A stretch of 64,000 nt of DNA from Methylobacterium aerolatum (GCF_022179085.1 NZ_BPQE01000017.1:1-64000); one strand, 5' to 3'; positions 1 through 8,644 are shown, counted from the first letter of the stretch. Notes: generated from the sequence alone by a model not told the origin. Numbers and translations are program-made.

Positions 1-1
1 G

Positions 2-31
2 GGCGCCGCGACCTACTCCTACGCACGGTAG
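2..31 (+). CDS. possible 3' end of an upstream gene
   Basis: The first bases can be read as the last nine codons of a plus-strand gene that starts outside the window, ending in a TAG at 29-31. Only GAATYSYAR remains, too little to identify a family. It is listed because the next 200 bases carry no gene and a hairpin follows 55 bases later, as expected downstream of a gene end. Confidence 0.2.
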   Translation, partial: GAATYSYAR

Positions 32-86
32 GCCCGTCCCGGCGCGCCTGCAGCCGACGCTGCTTGCGGGGTTCCGGGAAGAGGAC

Positions 87-114
87 GAACAGGCCACAGG
101 TTTGTGGCCTGTTC
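87..114. other. perfect 12-bp inverted repeat, hairpin with GGTT loop
   Basis: A 12-bp arm (GAACAGGCCACA) is followed by the four-base loop GGTT and a perfect complementary arm. No run of T follows on either strand, so it is not a textbook Rho-independent terminator. It may be the end of the preceding transcript or an operator for the binding-protein gene that starts at 242. The rest of 32-241 shows nothing recognisable. Confidence 0.5.
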
Positions 115-241
115 TACGGGCGGATACGGAAAAGAAATCGCGTTCAGGCTAGACCTCGCGTATGGGCTGCGGGCAACCTGCCGGACGAAGGACCGGCCGC
201 CGAACCCGCCGCTCGCGAGAAGGGTGCTGAGCAGAAGCCCG

Positions 242-1372
242 ATGAAAGCCGGACGCGCCGTTCCCGCCCGCGGGTTCCTCGCCGCTGTATTCTCGTTCTC
301 GAGCCTGTGTCTCGTCCTCGCCGCCCCGGCGCGGGCGGACGTGACCGTCGGCGTCGCCGTCCCGCGCTCCGGCCCCTACGTCGCCGTGGGCGAGCAGGTG
401 CTGCGCGGGGTCGAGGCCGCCGCCCGGGACGCCAACGCCATGGGCGGCCTCGACGGGCAGACCGTCGTGCTCGATGTGCAGGACGATGTCTGCGACTCGA
501 ACTCGGCCACGGCGGTGGCCAACCACTTCATCAATTCCGGCGTGCGGCTCGTGGTGGGCCATGTCTGCTCGAACGCCTCCATCGCGGCCTCCGACCTCTA
601 CGCCGCCAACGGCATCGTCATGATCACCGCCGCCTCCGTGGCGGCGAAGCTCACCGACCGCGGCCTGCCGACGATCTTCCGGGTCTGCGGCCGGGACGAC
701 GACCAGGCGCGCCTCTCGGCGGCCGTGCTGGCGGAGCGGTTCCGCGACCGCAAGATCGCCCTGCTCCAGGACCAGACCGCCTCGGCGCGGCTGCTCGCCG
801 CCGCCACCAAGGACAACCTCAACCGCATCGGCATCAACGAGGCGCTGTTCATCTCCTTCCAGCCCGCGGAGAAGGACGACGAGGCCCTGGTCGACCGGCT
901 GAAGGCCGCCGGGATCGAGGTCGCCTATTACGGCGGCGACGCCGCGGAGATGGGCCGCCTCGTCAAGATCGCCGCCGACCGGGGCTACCGGCCGCAATGG
1001 TTCGGCACCTCGGCCATCGCCACCCCCGACTTCGCCAAGATCGCGGGTCCGGCGAGCAACGGCGTGCTCATGACCTTCTACCTCGACCCGAGCCGCCAGC
1101 CCGCGGCGGCCGGCGTCGTGAAGACCTTCAAGGGGCAGGGGGTCGATCCCACCGGCTCGACCGTCTACGGCTATGCCGCGATGCAGGCCCTCGTGGCGGC
1201 GGGCAACTTCGCCCACTCGACGGAACCCCGTCCCATCGCCCAGGCGCTGCACACCGAGCGGTTCGACCTCGTGCTCGGCACGGTGGGCTTCGACTCCAAG
1301 GGCGACGTCACCGCCCAGGGCTACGTTCTCTACGTCTGGAAGGACGGCACCTTCACCCCCGCCGGCAAGTAG
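242..1372 (+). CDS. branched-chain amino acid-type ABC transporter substrate-binding protein (LivJ family)
   Basis: Periplasmic solute-binding protein of the leucine/isoleucine/valine type (type I fold), 376 residues. The ATG at 242 is chosen because it directly precedes a signal peptide that ends at a typical ARA-D cleavage site near residue 30; the reading frame is open further upstream but codes for no signal sequence there. The mature part starts with the family pattern VTVGVAVPRSGPYVAVGEQ and has two cysteines (DDVCDSN and GHVCSNA) at the places that form the N-lobe disulfide in LivJ/LivK. No permease or ATPase gene lies beside it, so it either serves a transporter encoded elsewhere or acts as a sensor-type binding protein. 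The ligand cannot be told from sequence. Confidence 0.88.
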   Translation: MKAGRAVPARGFLAAVFSFSSLCLVLAAPARADVTVGVAVPRSGPYVAVGEQVLRGVEAAARDANAMGGLDGQTVVLDVQDDVCDSNSATAVANHFINSGVRLVVGHVCSNASIAASDLYAANGIVMITAASVAAKLTDRGLPTIFRVCGRDDDQARLSAAVLAERFRDRKIALLQDQTASARLLAAATKDNLNRIGINEALFISFQPAEKDDEALVDRLKAAGIEVAYYGGDAAEMGRLVKIAADRGYRPQWFGTSAIATPDFAKIAGPASNGVLMTFYLDPSRQPAAAGVVKTFKGQGVDPTGSTVYGYAAMQALVAAGNFAHSTEPRPIAQALHTERFDLVLGTVGFDSKGDVTAQGYVLYVWKDGTFTPAGK

Positions 1373-1478
1373 CGGGTGTCCAGAGGGCTATGCCCTCGGG
1401 TGGGGTCCAGGGGCGAAGCCCTTGGAACAGGCAGGGCTCTGCCCTGCGCCCGCCAAAGGACCCGTCTTTTGGGATCCC
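1373..1478. repeat. palindromic repeat between convergent genes (copy 1)
   Basis: The whole gap between the binding-protein gene and the phosphatase gene is a string of hairpins: GAGGGC-TAT-GCCCTC at 1383-1397, an imperfect one around the CCAGGGGC motif, CAGGGC-TCT-GCCCTG, and an end with AAAGGACCC...TTTTGGGATCCCC. The same element, in inverted orientation, fills the convergent gap at 61473-61582. It probably stops transcription from both sides. Confidence 0.75.
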
Positions 1479-2072
1479 CTATCTGAGAGCCGCGTCCACC
1501 TCTTCGCCCCGGCCCAGGTCGCGGAGCAGGTCGGCGAGATGCGGGCGCACCTGCAGCTGGAGGCCGTGCAGGCGGCGGACCGCCTCGCTCAGGGAGCCGC
1601 CCCGGCCGAGCGCCGCGTCGGCGAAGGCGGTCATCCGGGCATTGGGCCAAGCGGGCTCCCGCAGGGCGTGGAGTTTCTCCACCAGCGCCGACGCCTCGGT
1701 GCCGGGCTCCCCTTGTGCGAACAGCATCAGCAGGGCGGCGGTGGAACGCGACAGGCCGTAATGGCAATGGACGAGGACATGCGCCGCCCCGTCGAGCTCG
1801 TGCCCGAAGGCGAGGATCGCCGCCACGTGCGCCGGCTCCGGCGGGACCAGGGCGCGCCCGTGCTTGGTCGTGCCGGGGCCGAGGCAATCGTCGAAATGCA
1901 GCGTCGTGCGGCGATGCTCGCCATAGACCCCGAAGGCGTCGGGCTCCGGCGTGCCGGGATCGAGGAGGGAGAGCACATGGCTCACCCCGCCCGCGCTGTG
2001 GCCCGACAATTCTTCCAGGCCGCAGACGGTGTGCAGGGTGAGGGCGGGGTCGGAACTCGGCATGGGCCTCAT
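1479..2072 (-). CDS. tyrosine/dual-specificity phosphatase family protein
   Basis: Cytoplasmic protein of about 197 residues with the protein tyrosine phosphatase signature HCHYGLSRS at residues 102-110: nucleophile Cys103, Arg109 of the C-x5-R loop, and a following Ser. A candidate general-acid Asp pair (FDDC) lies at residues 61-62. The start may be the ATG at 2072 or the one three codons later at 2063; longer readings toward 2273 are low-complexity and overlap the divergent gene's promoter space. It is convergent with the binding-protein gene and divergent from the TRAP gene. Proteins of this type are common single genes in Methylobacterium and Rhizobiales; the substrate is unknown. Confidence 0.85.
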   Translation of the reverse strand: MRPMPSSDPALTLHTVCGLEELSGHSAGGVSHVLSLLDPGTPEPDAFGVYGEHRRTTLHFDDCLGPGTTKHGRALVPPEPAHVAAILAFGHELDGAAHVLVHCHYGLSRSTAALLMLFAQGEPGTEASALVEKLHALREPAWPNARMTAFADAALGRGGSLSEAVRRLHGLQLQVRPHLADLLRDLGRGEEVDAALR

Positions 2073-2208
2073 ATAGCGTGCGGCGGTCAATCCGGTCGCG
2101 GCTGAACCGAACGGCCGGCTGATTTGTTTCGGGACGGGGCGCGGCCGTGCTATCCGCGCCCGCCGAATCCCCGCATCCCCGCGAGACGGACCATCAGCCC
2201 CGGACGAG

Positions 2209-3339
2209 ATGCCTTCGGACGATAGCCCCACCCCGCCGCGCTCCGCCGCCCCGGCCCGGCGCGGCCTCCTCACGGCCGGTCTCGGCGCGGCCCTCGCGGC
2301 GCCGCTGGCCGCCCCCGCCCTGGCCGAGGGCGCGCCGGAGGTGCGCTGGCGGCTCTCCTCGGCCTACGCCAAGAGCCTCGACATCCTGTTCGGCGCGCCC
2401 GAGAGCCTGAGCCGGATCGTCGCCGAGGCGACGGACGGGCGATTCCAGATCCAGGTCCAGGGCCCCGGCGAGCCGGTCCCGGCCGAGGGGCTGCTCGATG
2501 CGGTCGGCGCGGGCACCGTCGAGATGGGCCACGGCCCGGCCTCCCTGGCCACCGCCAAGGATCCGACCTTCGCGCTCGCCACCGCGATTCCCTTCGGCCT
2601 CAACGCGCGGGGACAGGCGGCGTGGTGGCAGGCCGGCGGCGCGGCGGAGCTCTTCGCCGAGATCTTCGCCAAGGCGAACCTCGTCTGCCTGCCCGGCGGC
2701 AACACCGGCGCGCAGATGGGCGGCTGGTTCCGCAAGGAGATCAAGACGCTGGCCGACCTGCAGGGCCTCAAGCTCCGCATCGGCGGCCTGGGCGGGCAGG
2801 TGCTCGCGAAGTTCGGCGTGCAGCCCCAGGCGACGCCCGGACCGGACCTCTACGCCGCCCTCGAATCAAAGAAAATCGACGCGGCCGAGTGGATCGGCCC
2901 CTACGACGACGAGCGCCTCGGCCTGCAGAAGGTCGCGCCGATCTACCACTATCCCGGCTTCTGGGAGGGTGGGGCGATGCTCCACGTCTGGATCAACGCC
3001 GAGAAGTGGAAGGGCCTGCCCAAGGCCTACCAAGCCATCCTGCGGGCCGCCTGCGCGCAGATCAGCGCCGAGGTGCAGGCCAAGTACGATGCCCGCAACC
3101 CGCGCGCCCTGCGGCGGCTCGTGGCGGGCGGCGCGCAGCTCCGGCCCTTCCCCCAGGAGGTGATGGAGGCCGCCCTTAAGAACGCCAATGACGTCTACGC
3201 CGAGATCGCCGCCAAGAACGCCGATTTCCGCCGGGTCTTTGAGGCGCTGCGCGTGTTCCGCAACGAGGAGTATCTCTGGTTCCAGGTGGCGGAATACACC
3301 TTCGACAACTTCATGATCCGGGCGCGGGCGCGGGGCTGA
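2209..3339 (+). CDS. TRAP transporter substrate-binding protein, TakP/DctP family, Tat-exported
   Basis: Periplasmic binding protein of the TRAP class, 376 residues. The N-terminus carries a twin-arginine signal (ARRGLLTAG, RR at 17-18) with an ALA-E cleavage site near residue 39. The body has the TakP-group pattern: GGNTGAQMGGWFRKEI, LQGLKLRIGG, and DLYAALESKKIDAAEWIGPYDDE, which includes the helix contacting 2-oxo-acid or dicarboxylate ligands in known structures. The two membrane subunits normally encoded beside such a gene are missing, so it is an orphan binding protein or works with a remote DctQM. A typical ligand would be a 2-oxo acid, but this is inference. Confidence 0.9.
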   Translation: MPSDDSPTPPRSAAPARRGLLTAGLGAALAAPLAAPALAEGAPEVRWRLSSAYAKSLDILFGAPESLSRIVAEATDGRFQIQVQGPGEPVPAEGLLDAVGAGTVEMGHGPASLATAKDPTFALATAIPFGLNARGQAAWWQAGGAAELFAEIFAKANLVCLPGGNTGAQMGGWFRKEIKTLADLQGLKLRIGGLGGQVLAKFGVQPQATPGPDLYAALESKKIDAAEWIGPYDDERLGLQKVAPIYHYPGFWEGGAMLHVWINAEKWKGLPKAYQAILRAACAQISAEVQAKYDARNPRALRRLVAGGAQLRPFPQEVMEAALKNANDVYAEIAAKNADFRRVFEALRVFRNEEYLWFQVAEYTFDNFMIRARARG

Positions 3340-3427
3340 GGCAGGGCTGGCCATCCCGGGCCGGCCGTGTCACGCCACGGTCACGGGCAGGGCCTAACGG
3401 CGCCCCCGGATGGATGGAGAGGGCGTC

Positions 3428-4843
3428 ATGCGGCACATCACGGCAACCGGCCTCGCGGTCCTGTGCCTGGCGGCACCCTCGCCCTGCCTGGCGCAGTCGA
3501 GCCTCAACCTCCACGCGCTGCAGGGCCTCGCGCCCTTCGCCCGCCTGCTCGACACCCCCGAGGGCAAGGCCGCCCTCGACGCGAACCTCAAGGTCACGGG
3601 CGACATCCAGAGCGGAGCCGCCCGGCAGCCGACGCTTCTGCCGCTGGCCGAGCAGCGCCTCCAAGCCCTCAAGGACTGCTTCATCACCGACGGCAACGCG
3701 GCCCAGCTCGCGGACGGCCTCGGAACCCGCATCGGCGACGCCTACCAAGCCAAGGCCCGCTACGCCGACCACAAGACCTTCACCAGCCTCGCCCCGGCGG
3801 TGGCCCGGCTGATCGGCTACACCAACACCATCACCAAGTCCGATTCGAACGCCGGCAAGTACTTCTTCGCCAACGGAACCACCGACGGGAAGAAGCCCGT
3901 CTCGGAGCAGGCGACCGCCCTTCTGGCGAAGGGCGGCACGGTCGACGTGCTGGGCAAGGCCTATGGCCGCCCCGCCGGCTCGCCCGGCTCCGATGCCTAC
4001 GGCGATCCCCGGCCGTTCCAGACCCTGCCGGCGCTGGCGGCCTACCGGGGCGAGGATTACTTCGGGCGTCCCTCGCACAGCCTCGACTGGCTGCGCGGCC
4101 CCAGCCAGGACCTCGTGAACAGCCCCTCCTTCCCGAGCGGCCACACCACCTACGGCACCACCGAATCGATGATCCTGGCGATCCTCGTGCCCGCCCGCTA
4201 CCAGCAGATGGTGGTCCGGGCGGCCGAGTACGGCAACGATCGCATCGTGGTCGGCGCCCACTACGCCGTGGACGTGATCGGCGGCCGGGCCACCTCGCTG
4301 CACGCCCTGGCGCACCTGCTCGCCAACGATCCCGCCTATGTCGGGCAGATCCGCGTGAACCCGGCGGTGATCGACCCAGATACCGCCGACACGGGAAAGA
4401 CCGTCAGCCTGTCCGACTACCCGGCGGTGGTGCGGGAGGCGCGGGCCGAGATCGACGCCTTCGTGCGGGAGACCTGCGGCGCGGACGTCGCCGCGTGCGC
4501 CGCCCAGGATACGAGCCGCTTCAAGGACGCGGCCGCCAACGCCGCCTTCATCGCCTCGACCCTGACCTACGGCCTGCCCGTGGTGCATCAGGACCGGGCG
4601 GACGGCCACGACGACGTCGCCGCCACCGCGCCGGAGGCGGGCCATCTCATCACCGCCGCCTTCCCGGACCTGACCCTCGCGGAGGCGAATCGCATCCTCA
4701 CCGAGACGCTGGCGCCCGGCGGCGGCTTCCTCGACAACGGTTCGGAGTTCGGCATCTATTCCCGGCTCGACCTGTACGAGGCGGGGGGCCGCGCGGCAAA
4801 GCTGGCGCAGGCGAAGCGGGACGGAGCCGCGCCCTCGCGCTGA
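3428..4843 (+). CDS. secreted PAP2-family acid phosphatase
   Basis: Exported phosphatase of the PAP2/haloperoxidase superfamily, 471 residues. The ATG at 3428 gives a clean signal peptide (cleavage after LAQ near residue 23) and follows a GGAGAGGG ribosome binding site; an in-frame ATG at 3410 would add six residues. The catalytic signature is present: PSFPSGHTT near residues 233-241 and NDRIVVGAHYAVDVIGG near 270-286, giving the two His, the Arg and the Asp of the active site. It is longer than classical class A acid phosphatases (about 250), with an N-terminal region and a C-terminal extension of about 170 residues of unknown role. It probably releases phosphate from organic esters in the periplasm. 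Confidence 0.88.
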   Translation: MRHITATGLAVLCLAAPSPCLAQSSLNLHALQGLAPFARLLDTPEGKAALDANLKVTGDIQSGAARQPTLLPLAEQRLQALKDCFITDGNAAQLADGLGTRIGDAYQAKARYADHKTFTSLAPAVARLIGYTNTITKSDSNAGKYFFANGTTDGKKPVSEQATALLAKGGTVDVLGKAYGRPAGSPGSDAYGDPRPFQTLPALAAYRGEDYFGRPSHSLDWLRGPSQDLVNSPSFPSGHTTYGTTESMILAILVPARYQQMVVRAAEYGNDRIVVGAHYAVDVIGGRATSLHALAHLLANDPAYVGQIRVNPAVIDPDTADTGKTVSLSDYPAVVREARAEIDAFVRETCGADVAACAAQDTSRFKDAAANAAFIASTLTYGLPVVHQDRADGHDDVAATAPEAGHLITAAFPDLTLAEANRILTETLAPGGGFLDNGSEFGIYSRLDLYEAGGRAAKLAQAKRDGAAPSR

Positions 4844-4892
4844 GGCCGGGGCGGTCGTTCCGGGGCGGCCGATCGCCCGAAGGTTCGGACAC

Positions 4893-4924
4893 CAAAGAAA
4901 AAAGGCCGCTCACGAGGAGCGGCC
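4893..4924 (-). terminator. Rho-independent terminator (minus strand)
   Basis: An 8-bp perfect stem GGCCGCTC/GAGCGGCC with a five-base loop (4904-4924) is followed on the minus strand by six consecutive T and then CTTTGG. It is the cleanest intrinsic terminator in the window and marks the 3' end of a minus-strand transcript. No protein gene on that strand ends here, which is the main reason to propose the small RNA just upstream. Confidence 0.85.
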
Positions 4925-5102
4925 CGAAGTCTAGGGAGGAAACGCCCAAGGAGGGCAGCGGGACTGCGACGCCATCGCTGTCCCGCACTGCACAAACTGA
5001 GGGCGGAACCCGGCGAAGACAAGGCCCTCGCCGGGAGAATTCGCGACCTCGGCCGCGCGGGCGCGACTTCCGAAGCGGCTGTGCTCAAAAGGTCGCACTG
5101 CA
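4893..5102 (-). ncRNA. candidate structured small RNA with two anti-Shine-Dalgarno motifs
   Basis: On the minus strand a series of hairpins ends in a classical terminator. Reading 5' to 3': a GCGACC/GGTCGC stem closing 5095-5042, a CCCGGCGA/TCGCCGGG hairpin (about 5034-5008), a strong GCGGGAC-x-GCGA/TCGC-x-GTCCCGC hairpin (about 4987-4957), then an apparently single-stranded stretch with CCCTCCTT and TTCCTCCCT, and the terminator. A TATA-like -10 (TTATAG, about 5112-5107) would place the 5' end near 5102. C-rich CCUCC loops before a terminator are typical of alphaproteobacterial trans-acting sRNAs. The 516-base gap 4844-5359 has no convincing protein gene; an 87-codon frame over this RNA is better explained by structure. 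The family was not recognised. Confidence 0.5.
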
Positions 5103-5359
5103 ATCGGAGCTATAAAGCTGTCCCCCGCCAGTAGCGTGGCCTGTGTTTCCCGAGGGAGAGCAAGGCGATCCTCGCCCTCGGCCGGGTTGGCCATCCCTTC
5201 GACCGCCCTCGACTATTCCTGTGCTGGCCGCCCCGCCCGCCGCGGGTCGCTGCGACATCGACGGCACGGGCCCGGACGCGAAATCGATCCCGTCCCCGCG
5301 CCGCCGCGGCCTCCCCGCCCTAGCTTGGCGACACGATCTATTCTGCCGGGGGCCGGGAC

Positions 5360-6748
5360 GTGGCGATTCAGGGCGAGCGCATCCGGGTGCTCAACGATGT
5401 CGAGCCGGAGGAGAAGGGGGCCTACGTCCTCTATCTGCTGCAGCAGGCCAACCGGGCGCGGTTCAATCCGGCCCTCGAATACGCCATCGAGGAGGCGAAC
5501 CGGCTGGGCCTGCCGGTGGTGGCCTGCTTCGGCCTGCTCGACGGAAAGAACGGCTTCCCCGAGGCGAACGCCCGGCACTACGCCTTCCTGCTCCAGGGCC
5601 TGGCCGAGGCCAAGGCGGGCCTGGAAAAGCGCGGCATCGCCTTCATCATGCGCAGGGCCTCCCCCGGCGAGGTCGCCATCGACCTCGCCAAGGAGGCGGC
5701 GCTCCTCGTCCTCGACCGGGGCTACCTCGCCATCCAGAAGCAATGGTACGGGCAGATCCAGCGGCAGGTGAAGCGGCGGATCGTCCAGGTCGAGGGCGAC
5801 GTGGTCGTGCCCGTCGAGACCGCGTCGGGCAAGCACGAATTCGCCGCCCGGACGCTCCGCCCGAAGCTCAACCGCCTCTGGGATCCCTTCATCGAGGACC
5901 TGAAGGCACGGCCCGTGAAGCACGAGGCCAAGGGGCTCGGCCTCAAGGGCGAGATCGACGTGTCCGATCCCGACACGGTGCTGGCGGACATGACCCTCGA
6001 CCGGGAGGTCGGCCCGGTGAAGCGCTTCGTCGGCGGGGAGGGCGAGGCGCGCAAACGGCTGAAGGCGTTCCTGAAGGGCGGGTTCGAGGGCTACGGCGCC
6101 GGGCGCAACAAGCCCGAGGCCGCCGCCGCCTCGCACATGAGCCCCTACCTGCATTTCGGGCAGATCTCGCCCGTCGAGATCGCGCTGGCCATCCGCGAGG
6201 CCAAGGCGGGGGACGACGACGACCGCGGCGCCTACCTGGAGGAGCTGATCGTCCGGCGCGAGCTCGCCATGAACCACGTCTTCTATACGGCGGGCTACGA
6301 TTCCTACGACAAGGCCGTGCCCGATTGGGCGCGCAAGACGCTGGCCGAGCACGCCGACGACGAGCGTCCGCACCGCTACACCGAGAAGCAGCTCGCGGCG
6401 GGCGAGACCCACGACCACTACTGGAACGCGGCCATGCGCGAGATGCGCGAGACCGGCTACATGCACAACCAGCTGAGGATGTACTGGGGCAAGAAGATCC
6501 TCGAATGGTCGCCCTCGCCGAAGGCCGGCTTCGAGCGCACCCTGCGCCTCAACAACCGCTACTTCCTCGACGGGCGGGACCCCAACTCCTTCACCAACGT
6601 CGCCTGGGTCTACGGCCTGCACGACCGCCCCTGGCAGAAGCGGAAGATCTTCGGCACCGTCCGCTACCAGAGCGAGAATTCCCTCAAGAAGTTCGATGCC
6701 AAGGCCTATGTGAGGGCGGTGGAGAAGCTCTGCGCGGCGGAGGGCTAG
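5360..6748 (+). CDS. phr: class II CPD deoxyribodipyrimidine photolyase
   Basis: FAD-dependent repair of UV-induced cyclobutane pyrimidine dimers using light, 462 residues, cytoplasmic. The start is a GTG at 5360, just upstream of the conserved N-terminal pattern. The protein has class II features: LQQANRARFNPALEYAIEEAN in the antenna domain, and in the FAD domain EELIVRRELAMNHVFY, then ETHDHYWNAAMREMRETGYMHNQLRMYWGKKILEWS and the C-terminal RYFLDGRDPNSFTNVAWVYGLHDRPW. The length is right for the class. It stands alone between the candidate small RNA and a repeat-filled gap. Pigmented leaf-surface methylobacteria meet strong sunlight, which fits photolyase together with the carotenoid cluster in this window. 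Confidence 0.93.
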   Translation: MAIQGERIRVLNDVEPEEKGAYVLYLLQQANRARFNPALEYAIEEANRLGLPVVACFGLLDGKNGFPEANARHYAFLLQGLAEAKAGLEKRGIAFIMRRASPGEVAIDLAKEAALLVLDRGYLAIQKQWYGQIQRQVKRRIVQVEGDVVVPVETASGKHEFAARTLRPKLNRLWDPFIEDLKARPVKHEAKGLGLKGEIDVSDPDTVLADMTLDREVGPVKRFVGGEGEARKRLKAFLKGGFEGYGAGRNKPEAAAASHMSPYLHFGQISPVEIALAIREAKAGDDDDRGAYLEELIVRRELAMNHVFYTAGYDSYDKAVPDWARKTLAEHADDERPHRYTEKQLAAGETHDHYWNAAMREMRETGYMHNQLRMYWGKKILEWSPSPKAGFERTLRLNNRYFLDGRDPNSFTNVAWVYGLHDRPWQKRKIFGTVRYQSENSLKKFDAKAYVRAVEKLCAAEG

Positions 6749-7166
6749 TGCAGTGACGCACTCACTTCGTTCCTACGTGTCTGCACGCGCTCATTGTTCT
6801 TGCATCAATTTTTCCAGTCTCGGCTGCCGCCTCCGACTGGATCGATGCACCAGAGCCGTCGTCGATCGGGGCGAGCCCAGTCCGTCGACGGCCTTGGGCG
6901 CGCGCCGGTTCTCCCCCTCGCACTCACCTCTGCACCAAGCTAAGCTTGGCCCCTAGAGGGATCGTTGCAGAATTCCTCCCACCCTCGACCTCATCCTGAG
7001 GTGCCCGCCTCGGCGGGCCTCGAAGGAGGCCTCCAGAAGGCGTCGCGATCCCTGGAAGCCTCCTTCGAGGCGGCTCGCGCCGCACCTCAGGATGGGGGTG
7101 TGGGTGGGAGGGAGGCGCCGGGCCGATGTGGCAAGGATCCCCCGGGACCGAAGGGAAACGGGAGTG
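6749..7166. other. 418-base gap with repeat; no gene seen
   Basis: The first half (6749-6985) contains no coding pattern or clear signal. The second half holds the nested inverted repeat listed separately at 6989-7097. The chloride-channel gene begins right after it, so its promoter must lie in or upstream of the repeat. Confidence 0.5.
6989..7097. repeat. nested inverted repeat, CTCATCCTGAGGTGC family
   Basis: Outer arms CCTCATCCTGAGGTGC (from 6989) and GCACCTCAGGATGGGG (to 7097) enclose inner arms CCTCGAAGGAGGC (7018-7030) and GCCTCCTTCGAGG (7058-7070). The element can form one long branched hairpin. Related outer-arm sequence recurs in the gap before yqgE (near 16693 and 16866) and near 62688. 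Confidence 0.8.
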
Positions 7167-8531
7167 ATGGTGGGCAGGCAGAAGGGCCGGGATGAAGCGC
7201 CGAGGCGCTCCCGCTACGGCCGGTCCATCGCCCGGCTCCGTTCCGTCTCGATGGGGGCCTTCCCCCTGTGGCGCTCGCGGCTCCTGTTCCTGGCGGGCGG
7301 CATCGGCGTCGGCCTCGCGGCGGTGGGGATGGCCAAGGGCGCGGACCTCGCGCAGGAGGGCTTCAAGGCCCTCACCGCCCCCTCGCCCCTGATCGCCCTG
7401 CTCCTGACCCCGGCGGGCTTCGCGCTGGCCGCCCTCCTCGCCCGCACGGTCTTCCCGAACTCGCAGGGCTCCGGGATCCCGCAGGTCATCGCCGCCCGCC
7501 ACGCCCGCGACGACGGCTTCCGCAAGGGCTTGATCTCCCTGCGGGTCGGCGTGGGCAAGGTGCTGGTGCTGTTCCTCGGCCTGCTCTGCGGCGCCTCGGC
7601 GGGGCGCGAGGGGCCGACGGTGCAGGTCGGGGCGGTGATCATGGCGGCCTTCGGGCGCCTGACGCCGGACCGCCTGCCGGGCCTTCTCCTGGCGGGCGGG
7701 GCGGCCGGCGTCGCCGCAGCCTTCAACACGCCGCTCGCCGGCATCGTCTTCGGCATCGAGGAACTGGGCCGGGCCTACGAGGCGCGCTCCTCCGGGCTGA
7801 TCGTGGCGGGGATCGTGGCGGCGGGCCTGACCTCCCTCGGCCTCATGGGCAACTACACCTATTTCGGCACGACCCCAGCCGACATGCCCCTCGCCACCGC
7901 CTGGATCGTGCCGGTGGTCGCGGTGGCGGGCGGGCTCGCCGGCGGCGTGTTCAGCCGCCTTGTCATCCTGTTCGCGCGGGGGCTGCCGGGCCGCCTCGGG
8001 CGCCTCGTCGCCGCCCGGCCGATCCTGTTCGCGGCGGCCTGCGGCCTCGCCGTGGCCCTGTGCGGCCTCGCCTCGGGCGGATCGGTCTACGGGACCGGCT
8101 ACGAGGAGGCCCGGGCGATCCTGCACGGCGACGCTCCCGCGAGCCCGCTCTTCGCGCCCCTCAAGTTCCTGGCGACGGTGCTGAGCTCGGTGAGCGGCAT
8201 CCCCGGCGGCCTGTTCGCGCCCTCGCTGGCGGTGGGCGCGGGGCTCGGCGGCGTGATGCACCCCCTCGTCCCGGCGGCGCCGGTGGGGGCCATGGTGCTG
8301 CTCGGGATGGTCGCCTACCTCACCGGCGTCCTGCAGGCGCCGATCACGAGCTTCGTCATCGTCACCGAGATGACGCAGAACCACGCGCTGATGATCCCGC
8401 TGATGGTCGCCGCCCTCGTGGCGGATGCCGCCTCCAAGGCGGTGTGCCGCAGCGGCCTCTACCATACCCTGGCGGAGATCATGCTGGAGCGGGCCGACGT
8501 ACCGGGCCAGCCCGTCGCCCGGACGGGATGA
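7167..8531 (+). CDS. ClC-family chloride channel / H+/Cl- antiporter
   Basis: Inner-membrane anion transporter, about 454 residues from the ATG at 7167; an earlier in-frame ATG at 7092 lies inside the repeat and would add 25 arginine-rich residues, so it is rejected. The three selectivity sequences are present: GSGIP (101-105), GREGP (146-150) and GIPGGLFAPSLAVGAG near 350. The gating Glu of GREGP and a Glu in FGIEELGR, at the site of the internal proton glutamate of E. coli ClcA, are both kept, which points to proton-coupled exchange rather than a passive channel. No CBS domain is attached. Likely role: acid or salt stress and membrane-potential balance. Confidence 0.9.
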   Translation: MVGRQKGRDEAPRRSRYGRSIARLRSVSMGAFPLWRSRLLFLAGGIGVGLAAVGMAKGADLAQEGFKALTAPSPLIALLLTPAGFALAALLARTVFPNSQGSGIPQVIAARHARDDGFRKGLISLRVGVGKVLVLFLGLLCGASAGREGPTVQVGAVIMAAFGRLTPDRLPGLLLAGGAAGVAAAFNTPLAGIVFGIEELGRAYEARSSGLIVAGIVAAGLTSLGLMGNYTYFGTTPADMPLATAWIVPVVAVAGGLAGGVFSRLVILFARGLPGRLGRLVAARPILFAAACGLAVALCGLASGGSVYGTGYEEARAILHGDAPASPLFAPLKFLATVLSSVSGIPGGLFAPSLAVGAGLGGVMHPLVPAAPVGAMVLLGMVAYLTGVLQAPITSFVIVTEMTQNHALMIPLMVAALVADAASKAVCRSGLYHTLAEIMLERADVPGQPVARTG

Positions 8532-8644
8532 GAATAAAGGCCCTGCCGGGGGGACGAGGGAAGGAACAGTCGCGCTTGGCTGCCGGTTGACCCGTCGAGA
8601 GACAACCGCCTCGCGCCGCGGCGCGAGCCATCGGAGGATGCCTG

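Noticed and set aside
4931-5194. An 87-codon minus-strand frame ending just before the terminator
   Set aside because: Composition is not protein-like, no ribosome binding site is evident, and the hairpins and terminator better fit a non-coding RNA. A short coding role cannot be fully excluded.
6965-7195. Plus-strand frame across the nested repeat
   Set aside because: It codes for the repeat arms themselves and overlaps the beginning of the ClC gene in another frame.
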